Source: Salegentibacter sp. R32 (GTDB lineage Bacteria; Bacteroidota; Bacteroidia; Flavobacteriales; Flavobacteriaceae). Taken from it: a stretch of 64,000 bases of DNA. The number at the start of each line of letters is the position of its first letter. The stretch's first letter is position 1. Location of the stretch: positions 1 to 64,000 of the forward strand of contig NZ_RXOM01000004.1 of the NCBI RefSeq assembly GCF_008692195.1. Direction: 5' to 3'. Position numbers and translations under genes: made by a program. Below the pieces are notes generated by a model, which saw only the letters and a list, made by a program, of their open reading frames with translations, was not told the DNA's origin and ran no database searches. Below are positions 7,662 through 17,023 of this stretch, piece after piece.

Positions 7662-9093
7662 TAATAACATGAAAATGAAACGATATACTCTTTTCATATA
7701 TGTCATTGGAGTCGCTTTGCTGATGGGTTCTTGCAAAGTTACCAAAGAATACGAACAGCCCGAAGCCGAAACGGATGGGCTGTATCGTACCGATGACCAA
7801 AAGATAGAAAATAAGGATACGTCAACAAGTGCACCTGAATTGCCTTGGAATACTTTTTTCCCGGATGATTTGTTACAGCAGCACATAGAAGAAGCGCTGA
7901 GCAATAATTATGACCTTAAAATAGCCATTCAGCGGATGAGTAGTGCGTCTGCTATGCTGGAGCAAAGTAAAAAGGCTTTCTTGCCCAGCTTACAAGGATA
8001 TGCTTCCGTTTCCAGGTCCCGATTAGCTTATCCCCAAGGATTTGGTTTCGTGAAAGACGTGACCCAATACGATTTGGGAATATCTACCTCTTGGGAAGCT
8101 GATATTTGGGGCAAGCTAAGCAGCGCTAAGCGAGCACGACTTGCCGGGCTATTGCAAACCGAAGCTTCCCAAAAAGCCATCAAGTCTGCTTTAATTGCCA
8201 ATGTGGCCATTAACTATTATCAGCTCATAGCTTTAGACGAACAGTTGGAAATACTAAAAGAAACAGCAAGTAACCGAAAAGATTATGTTACCACCATGAA
8301 GAAGCTTAAAAACTCCAATGTGGTTGACGGTTCGGCTGTGGTACAAAGTGAAGCCAACCAATACGTCGCAGAACTTGCCATTCCTGATATAGAACGGCAA
8401 ATTCGAGAGACCGAAAATGCCCTTTCTGTCCTGTTGGGAAGAAAGCCGGGTCCTGTAGAAAGAAAAGCTTTTGAGGAGTTGCGAAAAGATACAGAAATAG
8501 CTTTTGCCTTAGGTGTGCCGGCCGATTTAATGGCCAACCGTCCTAATGTGATTCAAGCAGAATTGGCTTATCGTAGTGCTTTCGAACTTACAAATGTGGC
8601 CAGAACGCAATTTTATCCTTCCTTGAGTATTACGGGAGGTGCAGGTTTTTCAAGTTTTGAATGGGATGACCTTTTTACCGAAAACATAGGTCTGTTTGGC
8701 AATATTGCTGCCGGTTTAGTGCAGCCAATTTTTAATAAAGGAATTAATAAAGCCAATTTGAAAACTGCGGAAGCACAGCAACAAATCGCTTTGTACGATT
8801 TTCAACATACCCTTTTGGAAGCCGGAAAAGAAGTTTCTGATGCATTGTTTGCTTATCAGACCGCCAGTAGTAAAACAGAGACCAGGGAGCTTCAGTTAGA
8901 GGCGCTTCATAAATCGGTTGAATATACCAAGAAGCTTTTGCAATATAATTCGCAAACCAATTATACTGATGTGCTTACTTCTGAACAGAATTTACTGGCA
9001 GCAGAAGTAGGGAATATCAATGACATCTTAGAGCGTAAAATAGCATTGGTTAACCTTTACAAAGCATTGGGAGGCGGATGGAGTGAGGAATAA
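7648..9093 (+). CDS. TolC-like outer-membrane efflux lipoprotein (OprM/NodT family)
   Basis: About 480 residues with two outer-membrane efflux repeats. A lipoprotein signal (IGVALLMGSCK) is followed by the typical PELPWNTFFPDDLLQQHIEEALSNN segment. ATG 7648 overlaps the permease stop by 14 bases, which suits translational coupling. ATG 7669 is an equally possible start, and GTG 7636 is less likely. Helical, glutamine-rich coiled coils and the NLLAAEVGNINDILERKIALVNLYKALGGGW end are standard. It completes the tripartite pump. Confidence 0.9.
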   Translation: MKNINNNMKMKRYTLFIYVIGVALLMGSCKVTKEYEQPEAETDGLYRTDDQKIENKDTSTSAPELPWNTFFPDDLLQQHIEEALSNNYDLKIAIQRMSSASAMLEQSKKAFLPSLQGYASVSRSRLAYPQGFGFVKDVTQYDLGISTSWEADIWGKLSSAKRARLAGLLQTEASQKAIKSALIANVAINYYQLIALDEQLEILKETASNRKDYVTTMKKLKNSNVVDGSAVVQSEANQYVAELAIPDIERQIRETENALSVLLGRKPGPVERKAFEELRKDTEIAFALGVPADLMANRPNVIQAELAYRSAFELTNVARTQFYPSLSITGGAGFSSFEWDDLFTENIGLFGNIAAGLVQPIFNKGINKANLKTAEAQQQIALYDFQHTLLEAGKEVSDALFAYQTASSKTETRELQLEALHKSVEYTKKLLQYNSQTNYTDVLTSEQNLLAAEVGNINDILERKIALVNLYKALGGGWSEE

Positions 9094-9114
9094 GAAAAAT
9101 TAGTTTATAGGATT

Positions 9115-10073
9115 ATGCAGAATGCTTCCCCTGAAATTACTTTAGTTAACGATACCACCTTTAAAATAGAGCCGTCTGACTCTATTTTAAAGGCTTCGTT
9201 AAAAAAAGGCGTCCCCTTTTGCTGTGAATGTGGAGGAAGGGCAAGGTGCTCTACATGTCGGTTTTTAGTGTTAGAAGGAGAGGAAAACCTTTCTGAGATT
9301 AATTCCGCAGAGCGAAAGCTAAGAACACATATTCATCTGCCGGAAAATGTGCGCTTGGCCTGCCAGACCTATGTGAAAAAAGGTGAAGTAGAAATAAAAC
9401 GGATTATGAATGATGAAAGTGATTACCCTTTATACCTGAGAAATAAACTCATTAAAAATGAAAATATTGGAAAAGAATTGCGGTTAAGCCTGCTATTTCT
9501 GGATATACGTAATTTCACTCCTTTTGTAGAACAACACTTGGCTTTTGATGTCATCCATATTATACGCAAACTGTTTTTCAGTTTTGAAAAAATTATTGAG
9601 TATTACGATGGGAAAATTATCGAAACGGTTGGTGACGGTTTGTATGCTGCCTTTGGGTTTGACAAACCACCAAAGCCAGTGCCATCGCTATTGTAAATTG
9701 TGGTTATGCGATGCTTGAAGAACTCCGTAATTTAAATCAGAATTATTTTCAAAAATATTTTAATGAAGAACTAGAAATAGGTATTGGCGCTCATCTGGGA
9801 AAAGTCGCTACCGGAGATTTACTGTTAGGAAATCATCCCCATCAAATCGTAATGGGCTATGCTGTAAATGTAGCTTCGAGAATACAGAACCTTACCAAAA
9901 AATTCAATAATAACTTTATTGTTTCAGAAGATGTTTATCTGCTGTTAGATCATCCACCTTCTGCCACTAGTGCCACCAGTAAATTGAAAGGAGTACAGTC
10001 ACCTTATACACTTTACCTCATAGGGGAAAGTTTTAATTATATGAAAAAGAAAAATCAACAGACCGATGGATGA
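9115..10073 (+). pseudogene. Ferredoxin-domain class III adenylate/guanylate cyclase, split by a frameshift
   Basis: The first frame (9115-9696) holds an N-terminal [2Fe-2S] domain (CECGGRARCSTC, later LACQTY) and the first half of a class III cyclase: LFLDIRNFTPF with the first metal Asp, and ETVGDGLYAAFG with the second. It stops at 9696. The second half continues in the -1 frame from about 9663 (KASAIAIVNCGYAMLEEL) through IGIGAHLGKVATGDL and GYAVNVASRIQ to 10073. One missing base near 9663 explains the break. The Asn and Arg of the NVASR motif are kept, but the usual Asp before it is Tyr. It may be a true loss, a sequencing error or recoding. It lies 22 bases after the efflux operon and overlaps the next gene by 8 bases. 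Confidence 0.75.
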
Positions 10074-10572
10074 ACCTATCAGAAATAAAGTAGCATTAGC
10101 CAAGATTGAAGAATTGAACTTGTTGGATTACCAGCCACCATATGAATTTGTGGAATTTGACATTGTCCCTCTTTTGTGTGAAGGACTTATTTTGAAAGAA
10201 AAGCCTTTTAAAGCTGAAATCAATAAAATCGATTGGTCTTTTTATGAAGATAAAGCAGTTTATGTAACATGTAAAAATGACGCTATTGTTCCGCAATGGG
10301 CTTATATGGTAATTGCTGAAAAATTAAAAGATAGAGCCATCTATGTTTCTTTCGGTGCAAAAGACAAGCTAAAACTCAAGTTGTGGGAGAAAAACATACT
10401 CGAAGCAGATTTTTCAGTTTATCAAGATAAGAAAGTGACACTAAAAGCATCAATGGAAGTACCTGAAACCATTTATATGTCAGTAACTACCGTTCTCATA
10501 AATGTAGTGAAAACCTTGATGTATGGAGAACCTGGACTACCCAAAGTAATTTATAAAAAGAAAGAACTATGA
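10066..10572 (+). CDS. DUF2480 family protein
   Basis: 168 residues, a Bacteroidetes-restricted family of unknown function. Recognised from the early VEFDIVPLLCEGLILKEKPF segment, the IDWSFYEDKAVYVTCKNDAI stretch, and the VPQWAYMVIAEKL motif. No signal peptide, so cytoplasmic. It overlaps the cyclase end by 8 bases and the next gene by 4 bases, so it belongs to the same transcript. Confidence 0.8.
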   Translation: MDEPIRNKVALAKIEELNLLDYQPPYEFVEFDIVPLLCEGLILKEKPFKAEINKIDWSFYEDKAVYVTCKNDAIVPQWAYMVIAEKLKDRAIYVSFGAKDKLKLKLWEKNILEADFSVYQDKKVTLKASMEVPETIYMSVTTVLINVVKTLMYGEPGLPKVIYKKKEL

Positions 10573-11120
10573 AGATTTTGATTTTTAACGGAACTATAAG
10601 TAAAACTAACGATACCTCTGAGCAAATCGTGAGTTATTTAAAAAGCCATCTTTCTAATATGGGGGTGGAAGTAGTTACTTTTAATCTTGCTGAGAATACG
10701 ATTCCCTTCTTCAATAATCATTTGGAATCAAATCCCAAAGAAGTAGAAGAGATGGTAGCTCTGTTCCGCAGTTGTGATAAACATATCTGGCTTACGCCTC
10801 TGTATCACGGCGGAATGGTAGGCGCCATGAAAAACTGCTTAGATTGGCTTATCCTTAGCGCGAAAGAAGATGCTCCTTACCTTACCCAAAAAGTAGTAGG
10901 CCTTATTTGTTGGGCCTACGGCGGTAATGCCGCTACCGGAATAGATGCCTTGCGTACCGTGGTTGCCAATCTGCGTGCTTGGACCTTACCTTACAGTATT
11001 CCTGTAGTACGGGAAGATTTGTATGAAAAAGAAAGTGGAACCTTTTCAGTTAATTATGAAGAAAAATTTCAGCGCTTAAACAATTTGTTGATGGAAGTGC
11101 ATTTACCTGAACAATCATGA
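10569..11120 (+). CDS. NADPH-dependent FMN reductase family flavoprotein
   Basis: 183 residues with a flavodoxin-like fold. The N-terminal strand and phosphate loop (ILIFNGTISKTNDTSEQIVSYL), the TPLYHGGMVGAMKNCLDWL flavin-contact motif and a late GGNAATGIDALR segment fit PF03358 reductases (ArsH/azoreductase type). It would reduce flavins or quinone-like substrates with NAD(P)H in the cytoplasm. It overlaps both neighbours by 4 bases, which indicates translational coupling. Substrate unknown. Confidence 0.8.
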   Translation: MKILIFNGTISKTNDTSEQIVSYLKSHLSNMGVEVVTFNLAENTIPFFNNHLESNPKEVEEMVALFRSCDKHIWLTPLYHGGMVGAMKNCLDWLILSAKEDAPYLTQKVVGLICWAYGGNAATGIDALRTVVANLRAWTLPYSIPVVREDLYEKESGTFSVNYEEKFQRLNNLLMEVHLPEQS

Positions 11121-11593
11121 CTAATGAAGAGATAACGGTTTTCCTATATTCTTATATTGAAGAAGTTATTCTGTACCCTAGTTTGGGCACTTTGCCCTAT
11201 ACTATCATTATTCATGCTTCCCATGAAGTGCCATCAAAACACCGCTTTCAACAAAATATTTCTCATTACGTAGCTTTTTATACTTGGGACGACTTTAACC
11301 AAGGAGATTTGTTAGATTTTCTTTCCAATACAAGGGAAGCGCAAAAAATGGATGAACTTCATAAGAAAATATATGTGGAAAAAATGAGCGAAAAACTTCA
11401 AAACCCTACAGAATATAAGCTTTGGTTATCTAAACAAGTAGCTTTAGCGATAGGAATGATGAGCGGTTTTTTGAGTGATAAATTTAAAATAAAGATGACC
11501 AACCCGATAGAAACCGAAATGTTGGAAGAGGAGCAGTTGCTTACCAATAAACAAGGTTTAAGTTTGAATACTGTAATTTGTCTAAAAAGTTAG
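11117..11593 (+). CDS. Conserved hypothetical protein
   Basis: 158 residues, not recognised. Read-through overlap (ATGA) with the flavin reductase makes it the last gene of the 3363-11593 operon. The middle part (YVAFYTWDDFNQGDLLDFLSN, then AQKMDELHKKIYVEKMSEKL) and an AIGMMSGFLSDKFKIK segment resemble the cores of nitroreductase-like proteins (weak inference). No signal peptide or membrane helix. Confidence 0.55.
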   Translation: MTNEEITVFLYSYIEEVILYPSLGTLPYTIIIHASHEVPSKHRFQQNISHYVAFYTWDDFNQGDLLDFLSNTREAQKMDELHKKIYVEKMSEKLQNPTEYKLWLSKQVALAIGMMSGFLSDKFKIKMTNPIETEMLEEEQLLTNKQGLSLNTVICLKS

Positions 11594-11851
11594 TTGCATA
11601 CGTATTTTTATAATTTTTGAATTCTCGTCATTCCGTGCTTGAAACGGAACCTCATATAGTTTTGAAAATCATAGCTTATGAGGCCATTCTTTTAATCAAC
11701 CCTTCCGCTTTAGCTTACCCTGAGTAAAATCGAAGGGCTCAAGGTTACAAAGCAAGTGACGTTATGAATAGGCTATGAGTAATTAAGAAATGAGTTGCTG
11801 TTTTTTCATAGAACAAACAAATTTATAATTTGAATTTCTTAATTTTGCTTT
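11594..11851. repeat. Intergenic region with repeat fragment
   Basis: Contains an imperfect palindrome at 11627-11653 (CGTCATTCC..GGAACCTCA arms), the same family as the copies at 17024, 38360 and 63112, then an AT-rich stretch that should hold the AraC promoter. No gene seen. Confidence 0.5.
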
Positions 11852-12748
11852 ATGAAAAATAAAGAAGAACGTTCCGTTTCCGCATTTAATAGTGAATTAA
11901 AACTGAAGGGCTTTAATGTCTTTAAAATAGACAAAGACAGCCACGCTACTAAAGTTTATAGCCGTAAAGATTTTTATAAAATCTGTCTTACCACGGGAAA
12001 AAGTAGGATTCATTACGCCGATCGCAGTTATAACCACGAAGGAACAGTTTTGTTTTTTGGTAATCCGCACATCCCTTATTCTTGGGAAACATTATCTACC
12101 ACCTATGTAGGCTATACCTGTTTATTTTCAGAAGAATTTTTAATGACTTCTAACCGCTCAGAAAGTTTACAACAATCTCCTTTATTTAAATTAGATGGAA
12201 CACCGGTTTTAAAAATTTCTGAAGCACAACGACAATTCCTGAATACCATTTTTCAAAAAATGATGGAGGAGCAAAAAACCGATTACAGTTATAAGGATGA
12301 CCTGATTAGAAATTACATCAACCTCATTATTCACGAGGCCTTAAAAATTGAACCTTCCCATAATTTTTACAAACAGCATAATGCGCTAAGCAGACTTAAT
12401 TCGGTCTTTTTAGAATTGTTGGAGCGTCAATTTCCCATTGAAGGAGTAGATAAACCCTTGAAATTAAGAACCGCTAAAGATTATGCCAAGCAGTTGGCTG
12501 TTCATGTGAATTACCTTAATCGTGCTGTAAAAGAAGTCACGGGGCATTCTACCACCACACAAATCAACAATAGAATTGTTAACGAAGCCAAAGCACTCTT
12601 GCTTCATACTGATTGGAATATTAGCGACATTGCTTATTCGCTTGGTTTCGACTACCCAACTTACTTTAATAATTTCTTCAAAAAAATAACTGGAACTAAT
12701 CCCGGAACTTTCAGAACTTCTCAGTCCACATCCAAGATAGTACTTTAA
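11852..12748 (+). CDS. AraC-family transcriptional regulator
   Basis: 298 residues. The N-terminal cupin-like sensing domain (about 1-150, with GTVLFFGNPHIPYSWE) is followed by a C-terminal double helix-turn-helix: AKQLAVHVNYLNRAVKEVTG and NISDIAYSLGFDYPTYFNNFFKKITGTNPGTFR. It lies 330 bases upstream of the oxidoreductase/cupin operon in the same direction. By analogy with AraC regulators next to aldehyde-reductase genes it probably activates that operon, but no operator was identified. Confidence 0.85.
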   Translation: MKNKEERSVSAFNSELKLKGFNVFKIDKDSHATKVYSRKDFYKICLTTGKSRIHYADRSYNHEGTVLFFGNPHIPYSWETLSTTYVGYTCLFSEEFLMTSNRSESLQQSPLFKLDGTPVLKISEAQRQFLNTIFQKMMEEQKTDYSYKDDLIRNYINLIIHEALKIEPSHNFYKQHNALSRLNSVFLELLERQFPIEGVDKPLKLRTAKDYAKQLAVHVNYLNRAVKEVTGHSTTTQINNRIVNEAKALLLHTDWNISDIAYSLGFDYPTYFNNFFKKITGTNPGTFRTSQSTSKIVL

Positions 12749-13078
12749 ATATTCAGCCTATTGAAATTAGTTATTAAGAATTTCAAATATTATTTTTAAT
12801 TTCTTTCAATGAAAGATTGAAATGTTTCCTCTTCTTTAAAATTGAAAACTTTAATAGAGCTAACATCTGAGTTTTAGATTCTATTGGTTTGATTTATAAA
12901 AAGTTAAAAATATTTATTTTAACATAAAATTATGTTTATTTAACTAATCGTTTAAGATTAATGATTGAAAATCTTAAGTTTTGATTTGAAATTTGTTATA
13001 GCTTTATTCTTCTTCTGAACTAATTTTGTATAAGAATTTGAAAACAGAGAAAGAGATTATAAATTAAAACGCTAAACA
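12749..13078 (+). promoter_or_regulatory. AT-rich leader with a possible promoter for the detoxification operon
   Basis: 330 bases without a gene. TAATTTTG at 13021-13028 fits the Bacteroidetes -7 element. A TTTG lies about 25 bases upstream, longer than the usual 19-21, so the assignment is tentative. No terminator for the AraC gene is obvious. Confidence 0.35.
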
Positions 13079-13633
13079 ATGACAAAAACCAACCTAAGAA
13101 ATTCAACTTTATTTTTATGGCTAATATGTATAAGTGTTCTTTTTAGTTGTAAAGAAAATACATCAACCAAGACGAGTGAAAACGAATCAGTTCAAACTTC
13201 AGAAGCAGAAAAAGAAGCAACCGCAGCTCATTCAGAAAAAACTGAGTTAGATTTTATTTTTCCAAAAGGGAATAAAGGTCCGGATAAAAACTTCACTGGG
13301 AATGCTTTTAATGCAGGTCTGGTAGCTCCAGATTCTACGTACACTACTGCAGTGGGAAATGTATATTTTGAACCAGGCGGAAGAAGTAACTGGCACACGC
13401 ATCCAGGCGGACAAATTTTAATCATTACCGATGGGGTAGGATACCACCAAATTGAAGGTCAGCCAAAAGAAATCATGAAAAAAGGAGACGTGATTAAATG
13501 TCCACCAAATACAAGACACTGGCACGGAGCAAGTGAAGATACCGGCGTACAGCAAATGTATATTGTCCCCAATACAGAAAAAGGAATTGTTAACTGGATG
13601 GAAGCCGTTTCAGACGAAGTATACAATCAATAG
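13079..13633 (+). CDS. Secreted cupin lipoprotein
   Basis: 184 residues. A lipoprotein signal peptide (LFLWLICISVLFSCK), a charged low-complexity linker, then a cupin domain with the two metal motifs: WHTHPGGQILIITDG and the later HWHGASED. Ending in NWMEAVSDEVYNQ, it parallels the cytoplasmic cupin at 14891-15289 and resembles Mn-dependent cupins annotated as hydroxynitrile-lyase-like. It is probably periplasmic and membrane-anchored. It is the first gene of the operon; substrate unknown. Confidence 0.8.
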   Translation: MTKTNLRNSTLFLWLICISVLFSCKENTSTKTSENESVQTSEAEKEATAAHSEKTELDFIFPKGNKGPDKNFTGNAFNAGLVAPDSTYTTAVGNVYFEPGGRSNWHTHPGGQILIITDGVGYHQIEGQPKEIMKKGDVIKCPPNTRHWHGASEDTGVQQMYIVPNTEKGIVNWMEAVSDEVYNQ

Positions 13634-13660
13634 AAAAGCAAACTTTTTAATTCAATTAAG

Positions 13661-14863
13661 ATGAAAAATAATAATTCAAGAAGGAAATTCCTTCAGCAGT
13701 CAGCCATGGCAGGAGCTGCGGTAGTGGCAAGTCCGTTGAATACATTTTCAGCAACTAATAGTGAAATTATAGGAGAGGTAGAAGCGGGGACCTTAGATGT
13801 GACAAAAAATATTAAAACAAAAGGCTATGCTGCTACCGATGAATCAGGAAAATTAAGCCCTTGGGAATTTGAAAGAAGACCTGTAGGAGATGATGATATT
13901 CTCATCGATATTAAATTTGCCAGCATTTGTCATTCAGATATTCACCAAGAAAAAGGACACTGGGGAGAACAACAATATCCGCAAGTTCCCGGTCATGAAA
14001 TCGTGGGAGTTGTGGCAGCTGTAGGTAAAAACGTTACCAAATTTAAAGTTGGAGATCGAGCCGGAGTGGGTTGTATGGTAGATAGCTGTATGGAGTGTAA
14101 TACTTGTAAAGCCGGGGAAGAACAGTTCTGTGAACGAGGGCAGACAAAGTTTACGTATGGTAACCAAAAAGAAGATTCTCCTACAGGAATAACTCAAGGA
14201 GGCTATTCTAACAAAATTGTAGTAAGAGATCATTTTGCAGTGCGTATTCCTGATCACATTACTTTTGAAGAAGCAGCGCCACTTTTATGCGCCGGAATTA
14301 CTACCTATTCTCCTCTAATGAGAGCACAATTTAAAATTGGAGATAAAGTTGGTGTCGCAGGAATTGGAGGTTTAGGACACTTAGCTATTAAAATTGCGGT
14401 TTCTAAAGGAGCTAAGGTTTATGCATTTACCACTTCAGAAGATAAGGTTGAAGACATCAGATCTTGGGGTGTAGAAGAAGTGATTGTTGTAGATGATGAG
14501 TTCAAAAATATGCAAGCTTACAACAAGACACTTGATTATATGATTTCTACCATTCCTTACCAGTTCAACGTGACTCCTTATGTAATGTGCTTAAAACCTG
14601 GAGGAACCTTCACGTTTGTTGGGATGCCAGAAAAGTCAGAGATCACTTTGAATAACCTGATGTTAGCATTTGCGCGTGTGAATTTCAATTCTTCATTAAT
14701 AGGAGGAATTCCAGAAACTCAGGAAGTTGTAAATTACTGTGCAGACAACGGCATTAGACCTTCCATAGAGATCATTAATGCTGAAGAGATCAACGAAGCT
14801 TGGGATAAAGTGGTGAATAAAGAAGCAAGGTATCGTTACGTGATCGACGCGGCTACTTTCTAA
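13661..14863 (+). CDS. Zinc NAD(P)-dependent alcohol dehydrogenase with a Tat signal
   Basis: 400 residues. The mature part is a YahK/cinnamyl-alcohol-dehydrogenase type enzyme: catalytic Cys and His in CHSDIHQEKGHWG, GHEIVGVV, the four-cysteine structural zinc site (CMECNTCKAGEEQFC) and the nucleotide fold GIGGLGHLAIKIA. It would reduce aldehydes to alcohols. Unusually, it begins with a twin-arginine signal (NNSRRKFLQQSAMAGAAVVA), suggesting export of the folded enzyme to the periplasm, where an NAD(P)H supply is not expected. It sits between two cupins in the operon. Confidence 0.88.
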   Translation: MKNNNSRRKFLQQSAMAGAAVVASPLNTFSATNSEIIGEVEAGTLDVTKNIKTKGYAATDESGKLSPWEFERRPVGDDDILIDIKFASICHSDIHQEKGHWGEQQYPQVPGHEIVGVVAAVGKNVTKFKVGDRAGVGCMVDSCMECNTCKAGEEQFCERGQTKFTYGNQKEDSPTGITQGGYSNKIVVRDHFAVRIPDHITFEEAAPLLCAGITTYSPLMRAQFKIGDKVGVAGIGGLGHLAIKIAVSKGAKVYAFTTSEDKVEDIRSWGVEEVIVVDDEFKNMQAYNKTLDYMISTIPYQFNVTPYVMCLKPGGTFTFVGMPEKSEITLNNLMLAFARVNFNSSLIGGIPETQEVVNYCADNGIRPSIEIINAEEINEAWDKVVNKEARYRYVIDAATF

Positions 14864-14890
14864 AAGCTTAAAAGTAAAAAATAAAATGTT

Positions 14891-15289
14891 ATGGATATTA
14901 CGAAGAATAAAACAATTGATTCTGTAAAAGGACCAGAAGATTATTTTACCGGAAGAGTACGAATAGACCCTTTATTCGGTCAAAAAGAAAATATAACCAA
15001 AGGAGCAGGAGCTTTAGTGACTTTTGAAGCCGGAGCAAGAACAGCTTGGCATACACATCCTGCCGGTCAAACCTTAATCATCACTTCCGGTGCCGGATGG
15101 GTACAACGAGAAGGCGGTCCAATAGAAGAAGTGGGGCCTGGAGATGTTGTTTGGTTTCCGCCAGAAGAAAAACACTGGCACGGCGCTTCTCCCAATAAAG
15201 CGATGAGCCATATTGCCATTCAAGAAGAAAAAGGTGGCGAAGTAGTAGAATGGATGGAGAAGGTAAGCGATGAGCAATATTCAAAATAA
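14891..15289 (+). CDS. Hydroxynitrile-lyase-like cupin
   Basis: 132 residues, no signal peptide. It follows the manganese cupin pattern of bacterial hydroxynitrile lyases closely: [68 protein letters not shown] and [10 protein letters not shown]. His residues of both cupin motifs are kept. The physiological role of this family is not settled; in this operon it probably acts on an aldehyde-derived or similar electrophile (inference). Confidence 0.82.
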   Translation: MDITKNKTIDSVKGPEDYFTGRVRIDPLFGQKENITKGAGALVTFEAGARTAWHTHPAGQTLIITSGAGWVQREGGPIEEVGPGDVVWFPPEEKHWHGASPNKAMSHIAIQEEKGGEVVEWMEKVSDEQYSK

Positions 15290-15304
15290 AATAGAGCGAG
15301 CATA

Positions 15305-15868
15305 ATGAGTGAAACTGAAAATATTTTCGATCGATTAAAAGCCAATGAACAAATCCCGATGGACGACCCCGATTATGGGGAGATTCGGGATGCGGTGGAG
15401 GAAGTGATGGAGTTGAACTTAAAATTGAATAATGCCAAAAGTTTAGCTGAAGCTCGTAAATATTTAAGTGAAATTATCGGAACCCCAGTAGATGAAACCA
15501 CTACAGTTTTCACTCCGTTTTATACCAATGTAGGTAAACACATCACTTTAGGTAAAAATGTATTTATCAATCACGCTTGTAGTTTTCTGGATTTAGGCGG
15601 AATTGAAATTGAAGACAACGTGATGATTGGCCCGCGGGTAAACATTTCTTCAGAAAATCACCCTACAGAAATCGGAAAAAGAAACACGATGGTTCCACTG
15701 AAGGTGACCATTAAAAAAGGAGCTTGGCTAGGCGCAAATGTAACTGTGTTACCGGGAGTAACTATTGGTGAAAATTCAGTAGTGGCGGCTGGAGCTTTGG
15801 TCAATAAAAATGTAGAACCAAATACGGTAGTAGCAGGAGTTCCCGCTAAGAAAGTTAAAGAGTTATAA
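15305..15868 (+). CDS. Maltose/galactoside O-acetyltransferase family protein (copy 1)
   Basis: 187 residues with an N-terminal helical domain, then left-handed beta-helix hexapeptide repeats. The acceptor segment TPFYTNVGKHITLGKNVFINH and SSENHP with the catalytic His are typical of maa/lacA acetyltransferases. C-terminal coils GVTIGENSVVAAGALVNK and VVAGVPAKKVKEL close the helix. A paralogue lies at 18171-18770 in the same cluster. Confidence 0.85.
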   Translation: MSETENIFDRLKANEQIPMDDPDYGEIRDAVEEVMELNLKLNNAKSLAEARKYLSEIIGTPVDETTTVFTPFYTNVGKHITLGKNVFINHACSFLDLGGIEIEDNVMIGPRVNISSENHPTEIGKRNTMVPLKVTIKKGAWLGANVTVLPGVTIGENSVVAAGALVNKNVEPNTVVAGVPAKKVKEL

Positions 15869-15879
15869 ATTAAAGAAAT

Positions 15880-16245
15880 ATGAGCTTAACAAGCAAAGAA
15901 ATAAAAACAATAGCAGCAGCAGACGATTTTCATATCGCGCCTTTTCGTTCCGATGGAAAAACCTACGGAACACTTACCTGGATTTGGTCTGTAGAAGTTG
16001 AGGGGCAATTATTTGTAAGAGCTTACAACGGAACCAATTCACGTTGGTACCAATCAGCTTTAAATCAAAAAGCCGGAAAAATTAAAGTAGCAGGTATCGA
16101 AAAAGATGTTGAATTTGAACCAATTAAAGGTGGAGAAATCAATGAAAAGATCGATGAAGCTTATAGAGAAAAGTATGGAAGTAGCTCCTATTTAGGTTCA
16201 ATGATAAACGATAGGGCAAAAGCGGCGACGGTTCAGGTAAAATAA
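15880..16245 (+). CDS. DUF2255 family protein
   Basis: 121 residues, cytoplasmic. Recognised from ADDFHIAPFRSDGKTYGT, the WIWSVEVEGQLFVRAYNG core and the SRWYQSALNQKAGKI segment, which resemble a flavin-reductase-like split barrel. Often found in oxidoreductase/AKR clusters like this one. It overlaps the next gene by one base. Function unknown. Confidence 0.75.
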   Translation: MSLTSKEIKTIAAADDFHIAPFRSDGKTYGTLTWIWSVEVEGQLFVRAYNGTNSRWYQSALNQKAGKIKVAGIEKDVEFEPIKGGEINEKIDEAYREKYGSSSYLGSMINDRAKAATVQVK

Positions 16246-16715
16246 TGAAGAACTTAAAAACCTATAGAATTTTATCGATTTTCGTGTTTTTAGGGATATT
16301 TTTTTCCACTTCAGGAATTGCTCAAAACAAAAATGAAAAGCAAAAAATGTTATCAAATATGAGATTGAAAATAACCATAGGAGAAAACGAGCTGATGGCG
16401 ACATTGTACGATAATGCCACGGCAAAAGATCTTATTGCGCAGTTGCCATTAAAGATAGAACTGGAAGATTACGCGAGTAACGAAAAGATTTTTTACCCAA
16501 AACCAAAGCTTTCCACGCAAGGTGCTCCGGCGGGATATGATCCTTCAGCAGGAGATATTACCTATTATTCGCCTTGGGGAGATATCGCGATTTTCTACAA
16601 AGATTTTAAATACAGTAGCGGATTGGTGAGCGTTGGAAAAATTGACGAAGCCGATGTAAAACATTTAAAATTCTCCGGAAATAAAGAGGCCAAATTCGAA
16701 TTGGTGGAAGAATAA
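16245..16715 (+). CDS. Exported cyclophilin-like domain protein
   Basis: 156 residues. An N-terminal signal peptide (SIFVFLGIFFSTSGIAQ) precedes a cyclophilin-like (Cyclophil_like2) domain: MRLKITIGENELMATLYDN, DLIAQLPLKIELEDYA, and DITYYSPWGDIAIFYKDF. This fold lacks known prolyl isomerase activity and recurs in aldo/keto reductase operons. Probably periplasmic. It is start-stop coupled to the preceding gene. Confidence 0.75.
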   Translation: MKNLKTYRILSIFVFLGIFFSTSGIAQNKNEKQKMLSNMRLKITIGENELMATLYDNATAKDLIAQLPLKIELEDYASNEKIFYPKPKLSTQGAPAGYDPSAGDITYYSPWGDIAIFYKDFKYSSGLVSVGKIDEADVKHLKFSGNKEAKFELVEE

Positions 16716-16748
16716 TTTCCGCAGAAAAAGATTGAAAAGAAAACGAAA

Positions 16749-16982
16749 ATGCCACATATACATTTAAAAATAGCAGCGGGACAATCGGAAGAAAACAAGC
16801 AAAAACTAGCCGATTTGTTTACCAGAGTAATTACTGAAAATACCGAGAATCTCGACGAAGCGGTTTCTGTAGCCATTGAAGATATTCCAAAAGAAGATTG
16901 GAAAGATGCGGTTTACGATAAAGAGATCAAACCCAATATCGAAGCGCTTTACAAAAAGCCGGGCTATTCGTTTGATGAGTAA
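16749..16982 (+). CDS. 4-oxalocrotonate tautomerase family protein
   Basis: 77 residues. The catalytic Pro follows the initiator Met (MPHIHLKIAAGQSEENKQ), and VSVAIEDIPKEDW is the usual second motif; the length suits the PptA/4-OT family. It would catalyse keto-enol isomerisation of a small substrate. It lies 33 bases after the cyclophilin-like gene and is followed by a palindromic repeat. Confidence 0.85.
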   Translation: MPHIHLKIAAGQSEENKQKLADLFTRVITENTENLDEAVSVAIEDIPKEDWKDAVYDKEIKPNIEALYKKPGYSFDE

Positions 16983-17023
16983 GTAGCATTAAAAATTGAA
17001 TACTTGTAATAGCTATGAAGTGT

